Assembly (NCBI GenBank): GCA_016934295.1
Contig: JAFGTD010000080.1
Span: 1-35,115, forward strand
Direction: 5' to 3'
DNA from: Acidobacteriota bacterium
Lineage (GTDB): Bacteria; Acidobacteriota; UBA6911
DNA length: 35,115 nt
Shown here: positions 1-8,590 of the stretch, piece by piece
How positions within the stretch are numbered: the first letter of the stretch is position 1
Layout of the letters: the number at the start of each line of letters is the position of its first letter
Notes under the pieces: generated by a model
The model's input: the letters and a program-made list of their open reading frames with translations, nothing else
What the model was told of the DNA's origin: nothing
Database searches by the model: none
Translations under genes and position numbers: made by a program

Positions 1-147
1 ATGCAATGCGAAATTTATTATCGCGAAGATTGCAGGTTTGGACAGTTTGGCGCGCGCAAATGTTTTTATCAACTTCACCGGAAAGACAAACAGGATTCGT
101 CTGCAGCTGATGCGGACGAATCTGAAAATAAAAAGGAGGAGGCCTAA
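1..147 (+). CDS. Small Cys-containing ORF upstream of aprB, possibly the 3' end of a longer gene
   Basis: An open frame runs from the first base of the window to a TAA that overlaps the aprB start (TAATG), giving 48 residues. It has three cysteines in its first 20 residues (C3, C11, C20), an aromatic-rich middle and a charged Lys/Glu/Asp-rich tail ending in KKEEA. The stop-start overlap suggests translational coupling with aprB, and the aprB ribosome site (AAAAGGAGGAGG) lies inside this frame. The ATG at base 1 may be internal, because the sequence is cut there. I do not recognise the family. The overlap and lack of stops support coding, but the short length leaves doubt. Confidence 0.45.
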   Translation: MQCEIYYREDCRFGQFGARKCFYQLHRKDKQDSSAADADESENKKEEA

Positions 148-587
148 TGCCGAGTTTTGTAAATCCTGAGAAATGCGATGGATGCAAAGCGCTGGACAAG
201 ACAGCTTGCCAGCATATTTGCCCGAACGATCTGATGGTATTAGAAAAAGAGCAGATGAAGGCCTATAACCGCGACCCCTCGATGTGCTGGGAATGCTACA
301 ACTGTGTAAAGATTTGCCCCACACAGGCTGTTGAGGTTCGCGGGTATGCGGATTTTGTCCCCATGGGCGCCAGCGTTACACCCATGCGCTCCACGGACAG
401 CATCATGTGGACCGTTACATTCCGCAACGGCTCCATCAAACGGTTTAAATTCCCCATTCGAACAACACCGGAAGGCGAGGCGGTTCCCGAAGGCGGTTTT
501 GCCACCCATACGGATCTGAACGGTCCGGCACTGGCAACGGAACCCGAATCCCTCGGTTTGCCCGAAGTTTTTACACTTAAAGGATAG
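147..587 (+). CDS. aprB: Adenylylsulfate reductase beta subunit, AprB
   Basis: AprB is the iron-sulfur subunit of cytoplasmic APS reductase, passing electrons between the Qmo complex and the FAD of AprA for APS <-> sulfite + AMP. The 146-residue protein has the expected size. The first cluster motif uses C10, C13, C21 and C25 (with a long spacer between the second and third Cys), and the second uses C47, C50, C53 and C57. The C-terminal part is the beta-rich tail that wraps AprA. A strong Shine-Dalgarno precedes the ATG and aprA begins 15 bp downstream of the stop. Identification is secure; the direction of the reaction cannot be read from this gene. Confidence 0.97.
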   Translation: MPSFVNPEKCDGCKALDKTACQHICPNDLMVLEKEQMKAYNRDPSMCWECYNCVKICPTQAVEVRGYADFVPMGASVTPMRSTDSIMWTVTFRNGSIKRFKFPIRTTPEGEAVPEGGFATHTDLNGPALATEPESLGLPEVFTLKG

Positions 588-602
588 GAGGAGAGGACTC
601 AT

Positions 603-2501
603 ATGGCGAACTTTGAAAATGTTGTAGTTGAAACCGACCTGCTTATCCTCGGCGGCGGCATGGCGTCCTGCGGCGCTGCAGTCGAAGCCGCATACTGGGC
701 CAAACAGCAGGGCCTGAAGGTTACGCTCGTCGACAAGGCTGCTATGGACCGTTCCGGAGCTGTGGCGATGGGCCTTTCAGCCATCAACCAGTATGTCGGG
801 CTGAAGGATGGGCAAAACTCCGTCAAGGATTATGTCGATTATGTTCGTAACGACCTGATGGGCGTTACCCGTGAAGATCTCGTCGCCGATATCGCCCGCC
901 ACGTGGACTCGTCGGTACATCTTTTCGAAAAATGGGGACTCCCCATCTGGAAAGATGAAGCCGGCGCCTACGTTCATGAAGGACGCTGGCAGCTGATGAT
1001 CAACGGCGAATCCTACAAGGTAGTCGTTGCCGAAGCCGCCAAGAATGCGCTGCTTCAGAGCGGCGTCGGAGAAATCTTCGAACGCGTTTTCATCGTAGAA
1101 CCGCTGATGGACGGCGATCGTGTCGCCGGCGCCGTTGGATTCTCGGTTCGTGAAAACAAGTTCTATATCTTCAAGGCAAAGGCCGTGTTCTGTGCCATGG
1201 GCGGCGCCGTACATGTATTCAAACCCCGCAGTTCGGGTGAAGGCCTGGGCCGCGCCTGGTATCCGCCATGGAACTCCGGATCTTCAGCCTACTTCACGCT
1301 GAGAGCCGGCGCGGAAATGACCTGCCAGGAAGTCCGGTTTATTCCCGTCCGTTTCAAAGATGCATACGGACCGGTCGGTGCATGGTTCCTTCTCTTCAAG
1401 TCCCGGGCCACCAACGCCATGGGCGGAGAGTATATGGTGGAACGTAAGCCCGAGCTGGACAACTGGGCTCCTTACGGAAAGGTAAAACCCATCCCGGCAA
1501 ACCTGCGCAACTACCTTGGAATGCTTGATGTCATGGAAGGCAAGGGACCAATCTTCATGCGCACGGAAGAAGCCATGCAGAAGCTTGCCGACGCCTACAA
1601 AGACGATCCGAAAGCTTACAAGGCCAAGAGGAAAGAGCTGGAATCCGAAGCATGGGAAGACTTCCTGGACATGACCATTTCACAGGCCATTCTCTGGGCG
1701 GCTTCCAATGTTCAGCCGGAAGAGAGAAGCTCTGAAATCGCAGCCGCCGAACCCTACTTCATCGGTTCCCATTCGGGAGCGTCCGGTGCATGGGTCAGCG
1801 GACCTGAAGACCTGCAGTCCGACGAAAGCAAGGGCGACTACTTCTGGGGCTACATGGGAATGTCCACGGTCAAGGGCCTTTTCTGTGCCGGTGATGCATC
1901 CGGAGCCTCGAGCCACAAGTTTTCTTCGGGATCCCACGCAGAAGGCCGTTCCGTAGCGAAAGCCGCAATCAAGTACATCGTAGAAAACAATACGATGCCG
2001 AATGTGGACATGGCTGCATGTGAAGCCATGAAAGCTACTATTCTACAACCGCTCGACACTTATGAGCAGTTCAGCAAAACCACCGTAACACCGGACGTGA
2101 ATCCGAACTACATCCTGCCCAAAATGTTCATGTTCCGTCTCCAGAAAATCATGGATGAATATGCTGCCGGAGTTACGGCCCAGTTCATCACGAACGAAGC
2201 TCAACTCAACCGGGCGCTTGAACTTTTGGCGCTGTTGAAAGAAGATTCGGAAAAACTGGCTGCGGCAGACCATCACGATCTAATGCGGTGCTGGGAAAAT
2301 GTACAGCGTATGTGGCAGGCAGAAGCGCATGTTCGCACGATGCTGTTCCGGCAGGAAACCCGTTGGCCCGGATATTACTTCCGTGCTGACATGCCCAAGA
2401 TGGATCAGGATAATTGGCTCAAATTCGCCAACTGCAAATGTGATCCCAGCTCCGGCGAATGGGAGATGATTGCTCGTCCCATTTATAACATCTTTAAATA
2501 A
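603..2501 (+). CDS. aprA: Adenylylsulfate reductase alpha subunit, AprA
   Basis: AprA is the FAD-containing catalytic subunit of dissimilatory APS reductase, related to the fumarate reductase/succinate dehydrogenase flavoproteins. The 632-residue length is slightly under the usual 650-670. The N-terminal dinucleotide motif GGGMAS lies at about residues 17-22, and the active-site segment GSHSGASG carries the conserved His at residue 390. The late FAD-binding segment (GLFCAGDASGASSHKFSSGS) is also visible. An excellent Shine-Dalgarno (GGAGGAGAGG) precedes the start. It forms an operon with aprB and is closed by a strong terminator, so aprBA can be transcribed separately from the qmo/dsr genes that follow. 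Confidence 0.97.
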   Translation: MANFENVVVETDLLILGGGMASCGAAVEAAYWAKQQGLKVTLVDKAAMDRSGAVAMGLSAINQYVGLKDGQNSVKDYVDYVRNDLMGVTREDLVADIARHVDSSVHLFEKWGLPIWKDEAGAYVHEGRWQLMINGESYKVVVAEAAKNALLQSGVGEIFERVFIVEPLMDGDRVAGAVGFSVRENKFYIFKAKAVFCAMGGAVHVFKPRSSGEGLGRAWYPPWNSGSSAYFTLRAGAEMTCQEVRFIPVRFKDAYGPVGAWFLLFKSRATNAMGGEYMVERKPELDNWAPYGKVKPIPANLRNYLGMLDVMEGKGPIFMRTEEAMQKLADAYKDDPKAYKAKRKELESEAWEDFLDMTISQAILWAASNVQPEERSSEIAAAEPYFIGSHSGASGAWVSGPEDLQSDESKGDYFWGYMGMSTVKGLFCAGDASGASSHKFSSGSHAEGRSVAKAAIKYIVENNTMPNVDMAACEAMKATILQPLDTYEQFSKTTVTPDVNPNYILPKMFMFRLQKIMDEYAAGVTAQFITNEAQLNRALELLALLKEDSEKLAAADHHDLMRCWENVQRMWQAEAHVRTMLFRQETRWPGYYFRADMPKMDQDNWLKFANCKCDPSSGEWEMIARPIYNIFK

Positions 2502-2549
2502 TTAAACTTACCAGGTTTTTATAAGCCAGGTAGGTTTTCTCCTAAAATG

Positions 2550-2584
2550 GGGGATCTCCGCATTTACAGCGGAGATCCCCTTTT
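2550..2584 (+). terminator. Rho-independent terminator after aprA
   Basis: A perfect 12-bp stem (GGGGATCTCCGC at 2550-2561 pairing with 2569-2580) with a 7-nt loop is followed immediately by TTTT. It lies 48 nt after the aprA stop. This is the clearest intrinsic terminator in the window and should separate aprBA from the next operon. Confidence 0.9.
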
Positions 2585-2600
2585 GTAAAAAAACGGCCAA

Positions 2601-2704
2601 CCTCAATTCCAACAATGCTGTTCCAGGATAAGTTGATTTTGGGATTGAGGCCAAACCTCAATTTAAAGAAGTAATTCTAAGCTAAGCAGCTTTAGCAATT
2701 GAGG
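2601..2704. repeat. Two successive inverted repeats in the leader before the zinc-ribbon gene
   Basis: CCTCAATTCC (2601-2610) is matched by GGGATTGAGG (2641-2650), 9 of 10 complementary across a 30-nt loop. CCTCAATT (2656-2663) is matched exactly by AATTGAGG (2697-2704) across 33 nt. The same CCTCAATT / ATTGAGGCC words therefore occur twice in about 100 nt, giving a duplicated hairpin unit. It could be a repeated operator, a structured leader or a small palindromic repeat element. Confidence 0.55.
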
Positions 2705-2721
2705 CCGATTCAGTCTGAACC

Positions 2722-2991
2722 ATGCAACCTGTTTGCCCACATTGCAATAATCCGATGGTACGCTGGTCCAATCCGCAGCAGAGTACGTGGGGCGGCGAAT
2801 ACCAGTTTGTGTGTTTCAACGATGACTGCCCGTATTTTATACGGGGGTGGGCATGGATGAAAGATCACTACAATGCAACCGCCTCTTATCGCTACAGGAT
2901 CGATCCCGTAACGGGAGATAAAGGACCTCTTCCCGTCTGGTCGAAATCCGCGATGAGAAGCAGCATTCTGCGGGAGCAAGAGGATGACTGA
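2722..2991 (+). CDS. Small zinc-ribbon protein (Ogr/Delta-like)
   Basis: This 89-residue protein has two Cys pairs (CPHC at residues 5-8 and CFNDDC at about 31-36), the arrangement of a small zinc ribbon resembling the Ogr/Delta-like family. Aromatic residues dominate the middle, and the sequence then becomes basic. I recall similar short proteins in sulfate-reducing bacteria, but no function is established that I can cite. An in-frame TGA just upstream fixes the ATG as the earliest start, and no clear Shine-Dalgarno is visible. Its last codons overlap the next gene (ATG at 2984, stop 2989-2991), so the two are translationally coupled. Confidence 0.8.
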   Translation: MQPVCPHCNNPMVRWSNPQQSTWGGEYQFVCFNDDCPYFIRGWAWMKDHYNATASYRYRIDPVTGDKGPLPVWSKSAMRSSILREQEDD

Positions 2992-3805
2992 AAAGAAAGC
3001 CAACCCGGAATCCATTATCAGGGACTATCCCAGGCTGGGTCCGGACGACAGTTTTTCATTCCGGTGCTATCAATCCCTGGAATGTTTTACCAACTGCTGC
3101 AACGATGTATCCATCGTTTTAACCCCTTATGACATTCTCCGCATGAAACATGCGCTCGAGATGGATTCGTCGTCCTTTTTAGAAAAGTATACGATTTCTC
3201 CCTTTACGAAGGACCAGAAGGTCCCTGTCGTGCTTCTGAAAATGGATAAAGAGACCAAGAACTGCCCTTTTGTCTCATCGGAAAAAGGCTGCGGCATATA
3301 CGAGAACCGGCCCTGGGCCTGCCGGATGTATCCCCTGGGGATGGCCGAACCCGACAATCCCACCCCGGAAGACCGCCGGTTTTATTTCCTTATGAAGGAA
3401 GATATCTGCCTGGGGCACAATGAAGACCATTCCATAACGGTATCGGAATGGATCACGGAACAGGGGATCGAAGAATACGACGCCTATGGAACTCCCTTTA
3501 AAGAACTCATGCTGCATTCCTTCTGGAACGGAGAGGAAGCGTTGAAACCGGAGCAGATCGACATGTACCACATGGCGTGCTACGACCTGGACCGTTTTCG
3601 ACGTTTTGTTTTTGAGACGCGCTTCTTCCAGCTGTTTGATGTTGACGAAGACAGGATTGAGGCGATGCGCAACAATGACATGGAATTGTCCGATTTCGCT
3701 ATGCAATGGCTGAAATTCAGCCTTTTTAAAGAGCAATCGATGAAAATAAACCGTTCCGTGATTGAGTCGAAACTCGGAAACGGCGTAAAAAACGGGGCAA
3801 AGTAA
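2984..3805 (+). CDS. YkgJ-family cysteine-cluster protein
   Basis: This 273-residue protein carries the YkgJ (zinc/iron-chelating) Cys pattern: an early ECFTNCC group, then CPF, GCGIY and [11 protein letters not shown], with eight or so conserved Cys in the first 120 residues. The C-terminal half is helical, acidic and without recognisable motifs. YkgJ proteins bind metal or an Fe-S cluster, but their role is mostly unknown. It overlaps the zinc-ribbon gene by 8 bp and ends 2 nt before the qmoA start, so it belongs to the qmo transcript. An accessory role in assembly or electron transfer around Apr/Qmo is a guess from position. Confidence 0.85.
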   Translation: MTEKKANPESIIRDYPRLGPDDSFSFRCYQSLECFTNCCNDVSIVLTPYDILRMKHALEMDSSSFLEKYTISPFTKDQKVPVVLLKMDKETKNCPFVSSEKGCGIYENRPWACRMYPLGMAEPDNPTPEDRRFYFLMKEDICLGHNEDHSITVSEWITEQGIEEYDAYGTPFKELMLHSFWNGEEALKPEQIDMYHMACYDLDRFRRFVFETRFFQLFDVDEDRIEAMRNNDMELSDFAMQWLKFSLFKEQSMKINRSVIESKLGNGVKNGAK

Positions 3806-3807
3806 CA

Positions 3808-5070
3808 ATGGATGAAAATGCCAAGCCCGTCCTCGTTATCGGAGGCGGCATCGCAGGAATAACCAGCGCGCTCGAGGCGGCTGAAGCCGGATGTAGTGTC
3901 ATCCTGATAGAAAAGCGCGCCTTTCTCGGCGGACGGGTTGCCCGCATGTACCAGTATTTTCCGAAGCTGTGCCCTCCGACCTGCGGCCTGGAAATCAATT
4001 ATAAGCGCATTAAAAACAACCCGCGAATTACGGTTTTTACAGGAGCGGAACTGGAAAGCCTGACCGGATCCGCAGGAGACTTCGAAGCGACGATCCGGAT
4101 TTCTCCCCGGTATGTCAAGGACACGTGCACTCTGTGCAAGGAATGCGTGGATGTGTGCCCTTCCGAGAGAACGGACACATTCAACTACGGTATAGGCAAA
4201 ACGAAGGCGATTTATATCGACCATACCATGGCTTTCCCGGCTACTTACGCAATAGATCGGAACGCCTGCAAAGAGGGATGCAGCGCTTGCGTGGACGCCT
4301 GTAAATACGACGCGGTGGATCTTGCCCAGAAAGAAGAAAAAAGAACGGTAAAAGTCGCGGCCGTTGTCGCGGCAACCGGGTGGGCTCCTTACGATGCCAC
4401 GAAGATCGACAACCTGGGTTTCGGAACATGCAAAAACGTTATAACAAACGTAATGATGGAACGCCTGGCCTCGTTTGAAGGGCCGACGGAAGGAAAGATC
4501 CTGCGCCCTTCCGACGGGAAAGAACCCCGATCCGTCGCGTTTGTCCAGTGCGCCGGATCCAGGGACGATAACAATCTTCCTTACTGTTCCGCAGTCTGCT
4601 GTGCGGCGTCGTTCAAACAGGCGAATTACGTCCGCGACCGGTACCCGGACGCTGACATTACAATTTTCTATATCGATCGCAGAGTGCCGGGCCGGCTGGA
4701 GGACTTTCTCCAGAAGCTCGGCGAGGATGAAAAAACCAAATTCAACAAGGGAAAGGTCGCCAAAGTGGAAGAAGATCCGGCGACCGGCAGCCTGAAAGTT
4801 ACAGCCGAAGACATAATCGGGGGCAATCGGACGGAACAGAACTTCGATCTTGTTGTCCTTGCCACAGGCATTGTGCCCCAAACGGATGGGCTGCCCGCCG
4901 GTTTCAAACCGGACGAGTATCAATTTATCAACAATGGTTCGGAAAAGCCTGGTTTATACGCCGCCGGGTGTGTGCGGCGGCCCGGGGAAGTCTCCACTGC
5001 ACTCCAAGACGCTACCGGCGCAGCGCTCAAGGCTTTTCAGTGTGCCGTAAGGAGCGCTCGCCATGGATAA
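3808..5070 (+). CDS. qmoA: Quinone-interacting membrane-bound oxidoreductase subunit A, QmoA
   Basis: QmoA is a soluble HdrA-like flavoprotein of the complex that exchanges electrons between the menaquinone pool and AprBA. The 420-residue protein starts with an FAD motif (GGGIAG, about residues 12-17), followed by the HdrA-type segment LCPPTCG. Ferredoxin-like Cys groups follow (CTLCKECVDVCP, then CKEGCSACVDACKY). The paired segment CAGSRD...PYCSAVCC typical of Qmo/HdrA is present, and a late FAD motif (GLYAAGCVRRPGEVSTALQDA) closes the protein. It overlaps qmoB by 8 bp. The call is firm, including the A versus B assignment from length and order. Confidence 0.95.
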   Translation: MDENAKPVLVIGGGIAGITSALEAAEAGCSVILIEKRAFLGGRVARMYQYFPKLCPPTCGLEINYKRIKNNPRITVFTGAELESLTGSAGDFEATIRISPRYVKDTCTLCKECVDVCPSERTDTFNYGIGKTKAIYIDHTMAFPATYAIDRNACKEGCSACVDACKYDAVDLAQKEEKRTVKVAAVVAATGWAPYDATKIDNLGFGTCKNVITNVMMERLASFEGPTEGKILRPSDGKEPRSVAFVQCAGSRDDNNLPYCSAVCCAASFKQANYVRDRYPDADITIFYIDRRVPGRLEDFLQKLGEDEKTKFNKGKVAKVEEDPATGSLKVTAEDIIGGNRTEQNFDLVVLATGIVPQTDGLPAGFKPDEYQFINNGSEKPGLYAAGCVRRPGEVSTALQDATGAALKAFQCAVRSARHG

Positions 5071-7318
5071 GAAGCTGGGTGTTTATATCTGCAGCGGATG
5101 TTCGATCGGGGATTCCCTGGATACGGAAAGTCTGGTTAAAGTCGCCACCAGCGAGGGAAAAGCGGCCGCCTGCCGGGTGCATCCATTTCTATGCTGCGAG
5201 GAAGGCGTCCATTTGATCCGGAAGGATCTGGAAGACGAGACGGTGAACGCCGTCACAATAGCCGCCTGCTCGCCGCGTGTAAAAACTGAAGCCTTCTCTT
5301 TCGATCCATCCATGGTTCTGGAACGTGTAAATCTTCGGGAACATGTCGTCTGGTGTCAGCCTCCCAATAACGAAGACACGCAGATGATGGCCGAAGATTA
5401 CCTGCGCATGGGAATTGCCAAGGCGCAGAGGATGGAAGGACTCGAACCGGTATCGGATACGATTTCGAAAAAACTCCTGGTTGTCGGCGGCGGCATAACC
5501 GGATTGACGGCCGCGCTTGAATCCGCCGATGCCGGGTACGAGGTTATCCTGGTCGAACGCGAGGATACATTGGGCGGGTATGTCGCAGGGGTTAAATCGC
5601 GGTTTCCCGGCCATCCTCCCTATGCCGAAACGCTCCATGAAGGAATTCAGGACAAGATAGATGCGGTGCAGTACCACCCGAAGATCCAGGTTCTGACTTC
5701 CGCCCGTATTGAAAAGATCGACGGTCAGCCCGGCATGTTCGATGTTGAAATAGAAGTCGGCGGATCGATTATTAACGACCGGGCGGGGGCAATCCTACAG
5801 GCCACCGGGTGGAAACCCTACGACCCTTCAAAACTCGGGCATCTCGGCTACGGTACAAGTCCGGACGTCATTACGAATATTGAATTTGAAGAAATGGCCG
5901 GAAAAGGCAGGATTTTCCGTCCGTCCGATGGGAAGCCTGTCGAGAGTGTTCTGTTCATTCAATGCGCCGGATCCAGAGACAAGGCGCATCTGCCTTACTG
6001 TTCGTCCGTATGCTGCATGACAACCCTGAAGCAGGCTGGGTATATACGCGAACAGAACCCGGATGCAAAGATATATGTCGTTTACAAAGATATTCGGACT
6101 CCCGGGCAGTACGAAAAGTACTATAAAGCCGCCCAGGAAGATCCTTTGACCTTCTTCACCAAGGGCGAAGTGGTGTCCGTAGAAAAAAAATCTCCGATTG
6201 AGCTCGCAGCCACGGTAGCGGACACCCTCCTTGGTGGGGATATCGAAATAAAAGCGGATCTGGTTGTTCTGGCTGCCGGCATGGTGCCCAACAGTGCCGA
6301 CGGAGAATCCATTCGCGCCCTGGAAGACGCGGAACTGAAAGCCCGGACCAGCGACTCGGAAAAGCAGAGAGCTGAAGCGGCCAAAAAAGCGAAAGAACTT
6401 CAATGCCATAAAGGGACCGAGATACTGAATCTTACGTATCGCCAGGGTCCGGACCTTCCTGCATTGCGCTATGGATTTCCGGATTCCCATTTTGTCTGCT
6501 TCCCGTACGAAACCCGCCGTACGGCCATTTACACGGCGGGTGCCGTGCGCGCCCCCATGGACTCCACCCACGCAATGGAAGATGCGCTGGGCGCAACGAT
6601 GAAATCGATTCAGAGCATGGAACTGGCGGCGCAGGGTCAGGCCGTACACCCAAGGGCGGGGGACATGTCCTTCCCCGATTTCTTCCTCCAGCGGTGCACC
6701 CAGTGCAAACGCTGTACCGAGGAATGTCCCTTCGGCTCCCTGGATGAAGACGAGAAAGGAACTCCAAAACCGAACCCCTATCGCTGTAGGAGATGCGGCG
6801 TCTGTCTCGGAGCTTGTCCGGAAAGGATTATTTCATTCAAGAATTACTCCGTAGACATGATCGCCTCAATGATCAAGTCGATAGACATGCCGGATGAAGA
6901 GGAAGAAAAACCTCGGATTCTGGTATTTATGTGCGAAAACGATGCCTATCCGGCACTTGACATTGCCGGGTTGCGTCGGTTGAAATATGACGCGAGTGTA
7001 AGGGTTATTCCTCTGAGATGCCTGGGATCCATGAATATCGTCTGGATAGCCGATGCACTATCCGGAGGATTTGACGGGATCCTTCTCATCGGCTGCAAGT
7101 TCGGCGATGATTACCAGTGCCATTTCGTCAAAGGCAGTGAATTGGCCGATCGCCGAATGGAAAACGTCAAAGAAACACTCCAGCGCTTGCAGCTGGAATC
7201 GGAAAGGCTGAAATTAACGCAGCTTGCCATCAACGAATCCGAAAAGCTGGTCGCTCTCATCAATGAGTTCGCGGATCAGATACGGGAGATTGGACCGAAT
7301 CCCTACAAGGATATGTAA
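5063..7318 (+). CDS. qmoB: Qmo complex subunit B, QmoB
   Basis: QmoB is the larger HdrA-like subunit (751 residues, normal for the family). An N-terminal Cys-rich HdrA segment (YICSGCSIG) is followed by an FAD motif (GGGITG, about 139-144) and the CAGSRD...PYCSSVCC segment. Two [4Fe-4S] motifs (CTQCKRCTEECP and CRRCGVCLGACP) lie near residue 550-590. The C-terminal 150 residues form an MvhD-like domain containing VFMCENDAYPALD and a CKFGDDYQCHF segment. It overlaps qmoA by 8 bp. Normally qmoC follows; here the next gene is dsrA, 57 bp downstream. The membrane partner must lie elsewhere or be a different protein. Confidence 0.95.
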   Translation: MDKKLGVYICSGCSIGDSLDTESLVKVATSEGKAAACRVHPFLCCEEGVHLIRKDLEDETVNAVTIAACSPRVKTEAFSFDPSMVLERVNLREHVVWCQPPNNEDTQMMAEDYLRMGIAKAQRMEGLEPVSDTISKKLLVVGGGITGLTAALESADAGYEVILVEREDTLGGYVAGVKSRFPGHPPYAETLHEGIQDKIDAVQYHPKIQVLTSARIEKIDGQPGMFDVEIEVGGSIINDRAGAILQATGWKPYDPSKLGHLGYGTSPDVITNIEFEEMAGKGRIFRPSDGKPVESVLFIQCAGSRDKAHLPYCSSVCCMTTLKQAGYIREQNPDAKIYVVYKDIRTPGQYEKYYKAAQEDPLTFFTKGEVVSVEKKSPIELAATVADTLLGGDIEIKADLVVLAAGMVPNSADGESIRALEDAELKARTSDSEKQRAEAAKKAKELQCHKGTEILNLTYRQGPDLPALRYGFPDSHFVCFPYETRRTAIYTAGAVRAPMDSTHAMEDALGATMKSIQSMELAAQGQAVHPRAGDMSFPDFFLQRCTQCKRCTEECPFGSLDEDEKGTPKPNPYRCRRCGVCLGACPERIISFKNYSVDMIASMIKSIDMPDEEEEKPRILVFMCENDAYPALDIAGLRRLKYDASVRVIPLRCLGSMNIVWIADALSGGFDGILLIGCKFGDDYQCHFVKGSELADRRMENVKETLQRLQLESERLKLTQLAINESEKLVALINEFADQIREIGPNPYKDM

Positions 7319-7344
7319 AGTTGATGTATCAGGTAGTAATACGC

Positions 7345-7361
7345 TTGAATTATTAATACAA
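7345..7361. promoter_or_regulatory. Operator-like pseudo-palindrome between qmoB and dsrA
   Basis: The 17-nt site reads TTGAATTATTAATACAA, symmetrical as TTGnATTAnTAATnCAA (14 of 17 positions). It ends 3 nt before the CAGGAG ribosome site of dsrA. The shape recalls operators of dimeric regulators in the CRP/FNR group, but its spacing does not match the FNR consensus. The function is inferred from symmetry and position only. Confidence 0.35.
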
Positions 7362-7375
7362 CTTCAGGAGAAAAC

Positions 7376-8563
7376 ATGGCCGACAATGGAAATAGAAAAA
7401 CGGAATTAATCGACCAGCTCGAAAGCGGGCCTTGGCCGAGTTTCGTAAAAGAGATCAAGAAGGCCAAGGAGACCAGCCCAGCGTGCGACGATCTCCTTGG
7501 GCAGCTTGAACTCTCTTACAATCAGAAGGTAGGACACTGGAAGCACGGCGGTATTGTGGGCGTCATGGGATACGGCGGGGGCGTTATCGGCAGGTATAGC
7601 GATGTACCCGAAGAGTTCCCCGCTATTGCACACTTCCACACGATGCGCATCAACATGCCTTCCGGATGGTTTTACACCAGCAAGTCCCTGCGAACCCTTT
7701 GCGACATCTGGGAGCGTCACGGCTCCGGTCTTACCAATATGCACGGATCCACCGGGGACATAATTTTCCTGGGAACAAAAACGGCTGAGCTGGAACCGAC
7801 CTTTGCGGAACTGACGGCAGCCGGATTTGACCTGGGCGGTTCCGGATCCTGCATGCGGACCCCATCCGCATGTGTAGGCCAGGCGCGCTGTGAATGGGCG
7901 AGCTACGATACGATGAAGATCTGCAACGAGGTTACCCACGAATATCAGGATGAGCTGCACCGTCCGCCTTTCCCGTATAAGTTCAAGGTTAAATGTTCCG
8001 GGTGCGCCAACGACTGTGTTGCCGCCATTGCGCGCGCGGATCTTTCGATTATCGGAACCTGGAAAGACGACATCCGGCAGGACGATGCCGCTGTGGCCGA
8101 ATACGCAGCCAAAGGAATCGATATTCAGAAGGACGTTTGCGACCTATGTCCGACGAAATGTATGGGTTGGGACGGCTCGAAACTCACAATCAACAACAGG
8201 GAATGCGTGCACTGCATGCATTGCATCAACGTGATGCCGAAAGCCCTCCGGCCCGGAAAAGAAAAGGGCGCGGTTTTCCTCCTTGGCGCCAAAGCTCCGA
8301 TCCTTCAGGGCGCCCAGCTGTCTTCGGTCATGGTGCCGTTTGTACCCGCCGATGAAATTCTCGAAACGGCCAAAGAGCTCATCAGCCGTGTTTGGGATTT
8401 CTGGGATGAATACGGCAACAACCGCGAGCGGGTAGGAGAACTGATTCAACGCGTAGGGATGGCCAATTTCCTCGATGCCATCGGGCTCGATCCGATTCCG
8501 GAAATGATTTCCGCCCCGAGAGATAACCCATACATATTCTTCAAGGAAGAGGAAGAGGAATAG
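7376..8563 (+). CDS. dsrA: Dissimilatory sulfite reductase alpha subunit, DsrA
   Basis: DsrA pairs with DsrB in the siroheme enzyme that reduces sulfite to a DsrC-bound trisulfide (or the reverse). The 395-residue length is slightly short for DsrA. The siroheme-coupled [4Fe-4S] cysteines are C166, C172, C210 and C214, with the same spacing as Desulfovibrio vulgaris DsrA (6, 38 and 4). The inserted ferredoxin domain has C258, C277, C280 and C283. The C-terminus is acidic (KEEEEE). CAGGAG precedes the ATG. The protein looks intact. Whether it is reductive or oxidative type needs a tree. Confidence 0.97.
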   Translation: MADNGNRKTELIDQLESGPWPSFVKEIKKAKETSPACDDLLGQLELSYNQKVGHWKHGGIVGVMGYGGGVIGRYSDVPEEFPAIAHFHTMRINMPSGWFYTSKSLRTLCDIWERHGSGLTNMHGSTGDIIFLGTKTAELEPTFAELTAAGFDLGGSGSCMRTPSACVGQARCEWASYDTMKICNEVTHEYQDELHRPPFPYKFKVKCSGCANDCVAAIARADLSIIGTWKDDIRQDDAAVAEYAAKGIDIQKDVCDLCPTKCMGWDGSKLTINNRECVHCMHCINVMPKALRPGKEKGAVFLLGAKAPILQGAQLSSVMVPFVPADEILETAKELISRVWDFWDEYGNNRERVGELIQRVGMANFLDAIGLDPIPEMISAPRDNPYIFFKEEEEE

Positions 8564-8590
8564 GCAAGCAAACGAAAAGGAGATAAGAAT

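Noticed and set aside
3580..4923. 447-codon open frame on the minus strand across YkgJ/qmoA
   Set aside because: It lies fully opposite genes with firm family matches, has a cysteine- and arginine-rich composition without family motifs, and is a mirror of the codon bias of qmoA.
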